Shown: in pieces, positions 1 through 5,450 of the stretch | Layout of the letters: the number at the start of each line of letters is the position of its first letter | Position numbering within the stretch: position 1 is the stretch's first letter | Origin: a bacterium | GTDB lineage: Bacteria > Actinomycetota > Acidimicrobiia > Spongiisociales > ZC4RG35 | Direction: 5' to 3' | Assembly: GCA_028823995.1 (NCBI GenBank) | Contig: JAPPFD010000027.1 | Span: 1 to 64,000 of the forward strand | DNA: 64,000 nucleotides | Notes under the pieces: generated by a model | Seen by the model: only the letters and a program-made list of their open reading frames with translations | What the model was told of the DNA's origin: nothing | Databases searched by the model: none | Made by a program: the position numbers and the translations under genes

Positions 1-68
1 TACAACCCCCAACACCCCCAAACCGATTTGCAAAAAAGATAGAAACACCCCCCCGTATTATTCCACGT

Positions 69-114
69 GGCGGGACGTCGCAGATGTCGCACATCCAAAA
101 ACGTCCCGCCTTTT
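69..114 (+). terminator. Nested hairpin with T-rich tail
   Basis: GGCGGGACGT (69-78) pairs perfectly with ACGTCCCGCC (101-110) and is followed by TTTTCTTTC. The loop holds a second perfect hairpin, GATGT-CGC-ACATC (83-95). On the plus strand this looks like an intrinsic terminator. It may end a gene lying off the left edge, or act as an attenuator in the leader of the gene starting at 140. Confidence 0.55.
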
Positions 115-139
115 CTTTCGTCTGGTATCGTTCTTCGGC

Positions 140-481
140 GTGCGACATTTGCGCATCGTCAGTGGGAAATCCGACGAGGCGACCTGTGACCGTTGTGGTT
201 CGGTCTACTCGATATCGGACATCGAGTCGTTCACTCCGTGGATAGCGCCCTCCGATCCTGCCGAGGCGGAGCGGGCTAACCGGGAGTATGGGGTTCCTGT
301 GCGCTCCAGGGGGGTTTGTGGTGACTGTTGTTGGCGGTATCGCGATGCCACGGTCAAATGGCATGCGCACACCAGCGGACGTCAGGCGCTGTGTGGCCAG
401 TACCAGCCTGGCGCAGTCACGGACAACCCGGAGAGGGTCACCTGTGCGCGGTGCGTCATGATGCGGGGCCGTTCCCGATGA
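140..481 (+). CDS. Small zinc-ribbon-like hypothetical protein
   Basis: A 113-residue protein with a GTG start that I do not recognise. It has three CxxC knuckles, CDRC (16-19), CGDC (60-63, followed by another Cys) and CARC (102-105), plus a lone Cys85. That suggests one or two structural zinc sites, as in small nucleic-acid-binding proteins of mobile elements. Its stop overlaps the start of the next gene (ATGA at 478-481), so the two are probably co-translated. It lies downstream of the 69-114 hairpin and on the accessory side of the tRNA-Val gene. Plasmid, phage or integrative-element origin is inference from context and cysteine content. Confidence 0.55.
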   Translation: MRHLRIVSGKSDEATCDRCGSVYSISDIESFTPWIAPSDPAEAERANREYGVPVRSRGVCGDCCWRYRDATVKWHAHTSGRQALCGQYQPGAVTDNPERVTCARCVMMRGRSR

Positions 482-1035
482 TCTTGTTTCCCAAACACGC
501 TCCACAACCTGGGCCGGCCCCGGGGCGTATCGAGCGGATCGCTAACAACCGTGCCGATTATCTTCTGGAGGGCCCGGGTGGCCTCTCCCCCATCGCCACG
601 GCTTTCGCCATCCTTTTCCTTCCTAAGCCGCTTCCGGAGCCGATCGAGTTGTCATGGCAGCTCGGCCGTGGGACACAAACCATTACCAAGGCGAGGGCCC
701 TTCTCCGCCATGTGCCTCCCGCAGTGGATGAGGACGGCTGGTTTCGTATCCATCCGGAGATTCTCGACAAGCGTTACAGCCCCGCGGTGCAACTCACGTG
801 GATCCTTCTCCGCCGTTACATCGTGGACGGCAAAACCGGATTGTGGATGCGCAAATATCAGTACGGTGCTCGTTCTCTTTATCGCACGATCGAGCGGGAC
901 TGGACGCAGCCTATGTCTCGGCGGTCTTGGAGTGAGGGCATGCGAACCCTGCAAAAGGACCTGTGGATAACTCCCTTCGGGATGGAGCAGGTGGGTCTTG
1001 TAATTCCCTCACTGCCCGCTTACCTCCTCAAGTAG
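478..1035 (+). CDS. Putative helix-turn-helix protein of an accessory element
   Basis: A 185-residue protein starting at the ATG inside the ATGA overlap with the preceding gene. The ORF track extends it back to 328, but that part lies over the upstream gene in another frame. The stretch from YSPAVQLTWILLRRYIV through SRRSWSEGMRTLQKDLWI resembles a winged helix-turn-helix of the kind found in plasmid or phage replication proteins: a helix, a cell-type-selection helix, then Arg/Ser-rich recognition and a final short strand. No catalytic motif is visible. The proline-rich N-terminus (about residues 1-15) is probably disordered. Function is not assigned; the HTH reading is tentative. Confidence 0.5.
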   Translation: MILFPKHAPQPGPAPGRIERIANNRADYLLEGPGGLSPIATAFAILFLPKPLPEPIELSWQLGRGTQTITKARALLRHVPPAVDEDGWFRIHPEILDKRYSPAVQLTWILLRRYIVDGKTGLWMRKYQYGARSLYRTIERDWTQPMSRRSWSEGMRTLQKDLWITPFGMEQVGLVIPSLPAYLLK

Positions 1036-1171
1036 ATTGCAATCTTTCCTTGTCCTGTTGGGAACCCCGCAGCCCTACGAATGGTGCGCGGTTTCCCGGA
1101 CAGCTTTCAAGACGATACCCTCGCCTTGGTGTTACATCTGGATCATTTCTGATCCGCCGAAATAACGGCCC

Positions 1172-1199
1172 GGGGGCCGCCAAACTGGAGGCGGCCCCC
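1172..1199. repeat. Perfect 10-bp inverted repeat
   Basis: GGGGGCCGCC and GGCGGCCCCC flank the 8-nt loop AAACTGGA. The stem is very stable, but neither strand has a clear U-tract, so it could be a Rho-independent terminator only in a loose sense. It lies 137 bp after the HTH gene. Confidence 0.6.
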
Positions 1200-1213
1200 A
1201 AGCCGCTGGTAAA

Positions 1214-1236
1214 TGCCTCAGCTTGCTATTGAGGCA
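1214..1236. repeat. Short inverted repeat
   Basis: TGCCTCA and TGAGGCA form a 7-bp stem around a 9-nt loop, 15 bp after the previous hairpin. Role unknown; the two hairpins together may form the 3' end of the upstream two-gene transcript. Confidence 0.45.
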
Positions 1237-1667
1237 GTCCTGATTATAACGACCCCCGCAGGGCCTCCTCATGGCCTGAAATCGTGTTCCCGGTGTCGCG
1301 GTGTGGCGCACAACTCCTTGAGGGTCAGGAGCCAACCCCGGGTACCCGTGGCATCCCGAGTCGGCCAACCGGAATCCACCAGGCGTGTACGGTGTGCCGG
1401 TGGCGGCCCGGAGGTGAGCATTGATCTGGCTGCAAGCGGCGGCTGGTCGCGGCAGGAGCCTGGCTGCGGACGCCTGCTGGTTGGCGCAAAGAGGGGTCGT
1501 GGGAAGGATGTCGTCCTGTGACGGTTGGGAGGTAAGCCTCGGTTGGTGGGGTTGGTTTCGCCTCAGAATAAGGGGGTGGGGGGTGTTGGTTTCCGTCGGG
1601 AGGAGGCCTGCCGGTCATATAACTCCTCTGCAAGGAGAGGTTTGGTGTAACCTAGGCTGATGCTGTT

Positions 1668-1733
1668 GGTGACACCAGAAGGAACATCATGGGTGACACG
1701 CAAAAAAGCTGTCGGTGACACTATAAGTGACAG
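1668..1733. repeat. Triplicated GGTGACAC motif with an inverted partner
   Basis: GGTGACAC occurs at 1668-1675, 1692-1699 and 1714-1721, at intervals of 24 and 22 bp. The related AGTGACAG follows at 1726-1733. CTGTC before the third copy and GACAG at the end form an inverted pair around it. Regular spacing near two helical turns suggests a protein-binding array, or the multi-repeat end of an insertion element. No transposase is present. Confidence 0.45.
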
Positions 1734-1771
1734 CGGTTTTGACGGCAGGCCTGTGACCTGGGGAAACAGGG

Positions 1772-1847
1772 TGGTGGGCGTTGACGGAATCGAACCGCCG
1801 ACCTCTTCCTTGTAAGGGAAGCGCTCTCCCATCTGAGCTAAACGCCC
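1772..1847 (-). tRNA. tRNA-Val (anticodon TAC)
   Basis: The reverse strand folds into a full cloverleaf. The acceptor stem is GGGCGTT/AACGCCC, the D arm GCTC...GAGC, the anticodon stem CTTCC/GGAAG with loop CTTACAA (anticodon TAC, reading GUA), and the T arm GGCGG-TTCGATT-CCGTC. The discriminator is A and the CCA tail is encoded (1772-1774). The 3' end faces the accessory stretch 1-1771, the usual side for tRNA-targeted integration. Confidence 0.95.
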
Positions 1848-1877
1848 GGCCGCCTACTCCATATTACGACCTGAGGC

Positions 1878-2237
1878 TTAGGCGGTCTTCCTCATCGGGG
1901 ACAGTTCCTCCACCAGCGCCCACAGGTCCTCCTTGGAGGCTTCCACGGGCAGGGAGGCCTCGTCGGCCCGGGGACGCCCCGGGGGCCTCTTGCGGTAGAA
2001 GGCCTGGCCATCCCAGAAGAGGATGCCTCCCCACACGCCGTACTCCATGTTGGTGGACAGGGCGTACTCGAGGCAGGCAGCCCGAGCTTCCACCGGACAG
2101 GTTCCACAGATCAACTGGGCAACCCGCACAGCTTCACTTTCGTTGGTGAAGAAACTGGAAGTGTCGCCGCTGCCGTAGCAGACGCCGCTGCGCTCCAGGA
2201 TCTCCCTCAAGACATCTATTCGTGTGTTCAGTTCCAT
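1878..2237 (-). CDS. whiB7: WhiB7-like iron-sulfur transcription regulator
   Basis: A 119-residue Wbl protein. Four cysteines match the [4Fe-4S] pattern: one in GVCYG, then C-x2-C-x5-C in LICGTCPVEARAAC. The helical turn YGVWGG follows, and the basic tail KRPPGRPR contains an AT-hook GRPR. An AT-hook directly after the GVWGG region is typical of WhiB7/WblC, which binds the housekeeping sigma factor and activates antibiotic-response genes. I chose ATG 2237 because GGAG precedes it by 6 nt; the track start at 2285 would run through the terminator. The leader carries an attenuator and upstream ORFs, as known for whiB7. The family call is strong; regulation by translation-inhibiting antibiotics is inferred from homologues. 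Confidence 0.85.
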   Translation of the reverse strand: MELNTRIDVLREILERSGVCYGSGDTSSFFTNESEAVRVAQLICGTCPVEARAACLEYALSTNMEYGVWGGILFWDGQAFYRKRPPGRPRADEASLPVEASKEDLWALVEELSPMRKTA

Positions 2238-2247
2238 TTTGGTCTCC

Positions 2248-2276
2248 AAACAAAAGAGCCGCCTTTCTGGCGGCTC
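2248..2276 (-). terminator. Attenuator terminator in the whiB7 leader
   Basis: On the minus strand GAGCCGCC-AGAAA-GGCGGCTC is followed by TTTTGTTT. This is a textbook intrinsic terminator, ending 11 nt before the whiB7 ATG, with the Shine-Dalgarno GGAG immediately after the T-tract. Because it sits between promoter and gene, it must be bypassed for whiB7 to be expressed. Confidence 0.85.
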
Positions 2277-2313
2277 CGCTGACAATGGGGGTTTTGGTCG
2301 GTCAATTCATCGC

Positions 2314-2448
2314 CTAACGGTCCGCACCTTTTCTTGGGTGATGTGTCGCACCACGCTTCGCCTTCGCAGGCGCTACGTAGTGGCATTGTGGGATAGACCA
2401 AGCATCCACAGATGCGGGGCCCATCCCCTTTGCTGTGTAATGCCTCAA
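2314..2448 (-). CDS. whiB7 leader upstream ORF 2 (44 codons)
   Basis: TTG start with an excellent Shine-Dalgarno AAGGAG (2455-2460) spaced 6 nt. The 44-residue product is basic at its C-terminus and has no known domain. It ends 77 nt before the whiB7 start and covers the leader hairpin at 2349-2382, so ribosome passage or stalling on it would change leader folding. The track shows a longer version from 2511, but that start falls inside or before the -10 box. Regulatory rather than product function is inferred. Confidence 0.45.
   Translation of the reverse strand: MRHYTAKGMGPASVDAWSIPQCHYVAPAKAKRGATHHPRKGADR
2349..2382 (-). promoter_or_regulatory. Leader hairpin inside upstream ORF 2
   Basis: CACTACG (2376-2382) pairs with CGTGGTG (2349-2355) with one G-U pair. 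Inside, CGCCT pairs with AGGCG around a GCGA tetraloop. The result is a two-part stem of 12 pairs separated by a symmetric 3-nt internal loop. A translating ribosome would melt it, so it is a candidate switch element upstream of the terminator. Confidence 0.5.
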
Positions 2449-2450
2449 AA

Positions 2451-2483
2451 TCAGCTCCTTGTCTTCCGGCCTCGGTTTCTCAT
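2451..2483 (-). CDS. whiB7 leader upstream ORF 1 (10 codons)
   Basis: ATG AGA AAC CGA ... AGC TGA encodes a 10-residue, Arg-rich peptide (MRNRGRKTRS). Its stop lies between the Shine-Dalgarno of upstream ORF 2 and that ORF's TTG start, a geometry expected of translational coupling. It has only GAGG directly abutting the ATG as a possible ribosome site, so initiation would be weak. Confidence 0.35.
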   Translation of the reverse strand: MRNRGRKTRS

Positions 2484-2499
2484 CCTCGGCCTGTCCGTA

Positions 2500-2505
2500 A
2501 TTATA
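2500..2505 (-). promoter_or_regulatory. -10 box of the whiB7 promoter
   Basis: A perfect TATAAT on the minus strand lies in an AT-rich pocket (about 2495-2545) unlike its GC-rich surroundings. It implies a transcript starting near 2493 and a leader of about 255 nt. No canonical -35 TTGACA stands out; AT-rich DNA near -35 fits WhiB7-type autoregulation, where the AT-hook contacts such sequence. Confidence 0.55.
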
Positions 2506-2559
2506 AGACACTATTAAAACAAATTCGTTTCGCGTTTTCTTCCGGTTTTCTCCCGAGGG

Positions 2560-4161
2560 TCAAACCAGGCTTTCGGCGATCGCCTCCAGGCCACCGGACC
2601 GGTCCGATCCCAACGTAACCCGCAGCACTCTGCGACCCGCTCCCCGCAGCGCCAGGTAGTCGCCCTCCGCCTGCGCCGCGATCAGCCTGGAGAAGCCGAA
2701 CCCGGTCTCGGGAACCTGCACCTCCGGGCCGGGATCGTCCACAATCTGCAGAAAGACCCCGCCCGGGGGACCTCCCTTGTGGACCTGTCCGGTGGAGTGA
2801 AGAAACCGGGGACCGTAACCGAAGGTGGTGGCCACGCCGCTGATCCCGGTGATCAGCCGACGGACCTCGCCGATCTTCTCCTCGATGTCGGCTCCCGGGG
2901 GAAGATAGGCGTGGATACCCAGGTAGTCACCCGGTCCCAACTCCTCCACCATCCTGCGGATCGATGCCCTCGCCCCGGTTGACTGCGCCGGCGCCAGGTC
3001 GGTCCCGGCCGTAGCCGCGTCGCGGCCCATCGCCTCCGACGCCAGCCGCTTGGCCTCTTCAACATCGGGCTGATCGAAGGGATTCACTCCCAGCACTTCA
3101 CCCGCCGCGGCCACCGCCAACTCCGCCCGGATGATCTCAGCGCCCAGGTCCAGGCGGTCCGAAACCTCGATCCGCGCTCCGCTCACGCCGCAGGGCAGAC
3201 CGACCTGAGGCCCGCCGTCGGACTCCCACACCAGGAAGACGCGGTCGGAGCCGTAGAGACCTGCGGGCAGGATCGACTCCCCCGCCACCGGGACTATCCC
3301 CACCCCGTTCTTTCCGAGGCTCTCGGCCACCAGTTGTTCCATCCAAGCGGGAAACGCCGCCAGGCTGTCGGTGGTGTGCAGAGTCAGCTTGTCCATCCCG
3401 GCCGCCGCGGCCGCACCCACGGCCAAGCCCAGGCCCACCGCCGGGTTCTCGGCGGCGCCAAGCCTGCCGCGGTCCGCCGCTTCCCGGGCCCTCTCCAGCA
3501 GGGACGGGATGTCGACTCCGATGAGAGCGGCGGGAACCAGTCCGAAGGCGCTGAGGGCCGAGAACCGTCCTCCCACGTCGGCAGGGGCGTTGAACACCGC
3601 CCGGAACCCGCGCTCTCTCGCCAGGCGGTCCAGCGGAGTGCCCCGGTCGGTGATCGCCACGAACCGGGCGCCTTCCCCGGAGCACTGTTCCCAAAAGAAC
3701 CTGTAGAACGACAGGGTCTCCACCGTGGTGCCCGACTTCGACGAGACCAGGAACAGGGTGCTGGACGGATCGATCCGGGAGCGAAGTGACGTCACCGTCT
3801 CGGGGTGAGTGGAATCCAGCACGGTGAGACGGGGACGGCCCGGCCCGGAGCCGAACACCGCACCGAACACCTCGGGCGCCAGGCTGGAACCTCCCATGCC
3901 CAGCAGCACGACGTCCGCCACCTCCTCGGAAGCCGCCTCCTCGGCCAGACGGACCATGTCCGGTAGCCGATCACCCATGGCGTAGGGAAGATCCAGCCAT
4001 CCGAGCCAATCTCCCGCGGTGGCAGCCGCCGTTCCCCAAACGGACGGGTCCGAGGCCCACAGCCTGTCCACCAGGCCTCGCTCCTCCCACCGCCGGACGG
4101 CCCGATCCCAGCCATCCAGCCCGGAGAGGTCGTCAGTGTAAAGAGGGAGCCTCGCGGTCAT
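2560..4161 (-). CDS. pgi: Glucose-6-phosphate isomerase
   Basis: A 533-residue SIS-fold isomerase interconverting glucose-6-phosphate and fructose-6-phosphate in the cytoplasm. Visible motifs are LGMGGSSLAPE (about 87-97) and SSKSGTT (140-146) for phosphate binding, and GYGPRFLHSTGQVHKGG in the C-terminal part with the catalytic His/Gln region. The sequence resembles the isomerase half of transaldolase-isomerase (TalPgi) fusions more than the classical enzyme, but no transaldolase is attached. The start is ATG 4161, in the TGATG overlap with the upstream gene; the 725-residue track version reads through that gene. It is the last gene of a three-gene minus-strand unit. Confidence 0.85.
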   Translation of the reverse strand: MTARLPLYTDDLSGLDGWDRAVRRWEERGLVDRLWASDPSVWGTAAATAGDWLGWLDLPYAMGDRLPDMVRLAEEAASEEVADVVLLGMGGSSLAPEVFGAVFGSGPGRPRLTVLDSTHPETVTSLRSRIDPSSTLFLVSSKSGTTVETLSFYRFFWEQCSGEGARFVAITDRGTPLDRLARERGFRAVFNAPADVGGRFSALSAFGLVPAALIGVDIPSLLERAREAADRGRLGAAENPAVGLGLAVGAAAAAGMDKLTLHTTDSLAAFPAWMEQLVAESLGKNGVGIVPVAGESILPAGLYGSDRVFLVWESDGGPQVGLPCGVSGARIEVSDRLDLGAEIIRAELAVAAAGEVLGVNPFDQPDVEEAKRLASEAMGRDAATAGTDLAPAQSTGARASIRRMVEELGPGDYLGIHAYLPPGADIEEKIGEVRRLITGISGVATTFGYGPRFLHSTGQVHKGGPPGGVFLQIVDDPGPEVQVPETGFGFSRLIAAQAEGDYLALRGAGRRVLRVTLGSDRSGGLEAIAESLV

Positions 4162-5450
4162 CAACCTACCGGCGCGCCGACCGCAATCGAGGCGGCTCCC
4201 CCCTGAAGCTGGGTGGTCATCAGCACCGCGACCTCCTCCTGGGCTTCGACCAGGTAGCCGGCAATACCCTCCGTCGATGCTCTCAACTTGCCCAGTTCGA
4301 AAGAGCGAACCGATTCGGGCGGAACCGTAATGGTGAAGGAGTAGTTCCCCGCCGAGACCGACGCTCTCGCCTCCAGTCCCGAGGGATTCATAATCCAGGC
4401 CCTGGTGTCTCTCCCGGCGCCATCTCCGGCGGCGGGAAGGAACCAACTCTTGGCAGTCTCCCGGACCCCGGGACTTATGGCCAGAAGACCCTCTCCCTCG
4501 ATGCGCAACCCGGCGGCCAGCGGGACCGTGCCCACCACCCCGATCCCTGTCACCCCTCCGGGGAGGGCTGACAGGGGAATGGAGACCAGTTGGCCGGGCA
4601 GGAAGTCCTCCTCCAAGAAGGCGGGCAGCGGTCCGGATTCGGTCATCAGGTCCACCCGGTAGGTAAAAGGCGATCCGGAAGGCGAAGCGATGGTCAGGTA
4701 GGTTTCCGCCTGCCCGAGATCGGGAACCGGCAGCCACCAGTCGGTGTGGGGAGTCACCCCTTCGGTCATGGCGGTCTCACCTTTCCCGGTCTGCCGCAGC
4801 AGGAGAGCGATACGTCCGGGAGAGGACTCCGCCAGCACCGCCAGCGACCGGCGAAGCCGCAACGGCTCATCCAGGGTCATCTCCACCGTCTTGCCGGCCG
4901 GCACATAGATCTCCCGGAGGGACGAAGGGGTGTCCTCTCCCAGTTCGCTGGTGACGACGACCCGCACAACCGAGTCCAGCACGTAGGGGTTGTAGAGGAT
5001 CAGGTCCAGACGATCGTCGGAGAGGGTGGCGCCGCCCAGCGCCGCCAACCGGTCGGAGGACTCCCCGCACGTCCAGGCGGAGAGGGCCTCCGGAGCGGCG
5101 TTGGCGATCCCGGCTCCGGACGGTCCGGCGCCGGTTTCGGCCAGGAAGACGCTGCTTCCGACCGGCGCCGCGCCCGTCCACATCCCCCTGTCATCCAACT
5201 CAGCCCCGCCGAGGGGCGACCATGCGCCCTCGGCGACCGCCCAGAGAGGGACGGGCCCTGGCCGGGCGGCCTTCAGGGAGACCTCCGTTTCCGAGCGGAC
5301 GAAATCAGCCAGCGGGCAGACCAGGTGGTCGGATCCCGCTCGGGTCTCCTCGCTCGGCGCCTGGACCGCGCCCGGGGAGGACGCCGCCGAAATCGCCCAG
5401 GTCAGCACTCCCAACACCAGACCGACCATCCCGACCGCCACTCCTCTCAT
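4161..5450 (-). CDS. Membrane-anchored DUF5719-like protein
   Basis: A 429-residue protein with one N-terminal hydrophobic segment (MRGVAVGMVGLVLGVLTWAIS) acting as signal or anchor. The rest is a beta-rich, Ala/Gly/Ser-rich extracytoplasmic part with no catalytic motif. In Actinobacteria, proteins of this kind (DUF5719) sit beside a large GT2 glycosyltransferase close to cofD, as here. The start was placed at ATG 5450 because it overlaps the upstream stop (ATGA) and gives a clean signal sequence; the track start at 5603 lies inside the upstream gene. A role in cell-envelope glycan assembly is inferred from context only. The DUF assignment is from memory of the neighbourhood. Confidence 0.6.
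   Translation of the reverse strand: MRGVAVGMVGLVLGVLTWAISAASSPGAVQAPSEETRAGSDHLVCPLADFVRSETEVSLKAARPGPVPLWAVAEGAWSPLGGAELDDRGMWTGAAPVGSSVFLAETGAGPSGAGIANAAPEALSAWTCGESSDRLAALGGATLSDDRLDLILYNPYVLDSVVRVVVTSELGEDTPSSLREIYVPAGKTVEMTLDEPLRLRRSLAVLAESSPGRIALLLRQTGKGETAMTEGVTPHTDWWLPVPDLGQAETYLTIASPSGSPFTYRVDLMTESGPLPAFLEEDFLPGQLVSIPLSALPGGVTGIGVVGTVPLAAGLRIEGEGLLAISPGVRETAKSWFLPAAGDGAGRDTRAWIMNPSGLEARASVSAGNYSFTITVPPESVRSFELGKLRASTEGIAGYLVEAQEEVAVLMTTQLQGGAASIAVGAPVG

Larger units (their letters stand above)
1036..1771. other. Gene-free stretch with hairpins and short repeats
   Basis: About 735 bp between the HTH gene and tRNA-Val hold no convincing reading frame. The short ORFs here overlap on both strands and lack recognisable protein character. 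The stretch contains two hairpins (1172-1199 and 1214-1236), a G-rich run near 1541-1590 and repeated GGTGACAC words just 3' of the tRNA. It may be the decayed edge of an integrated element. Confidence 0.6.

Noticed and set aside
1172-1199. Strong hairpin as a firm Rho-independent terminator
   Set aside because: No T-run on either strand, so recorded only as an inverted repeat.
4162-4737. N-terminal 192 residues of the 725-residue track ORF covering pgi
   Set aside because: It lies over the DUF5719-like gene in another frame and has shadow-type composition; pgi starts cleanly at 4161.
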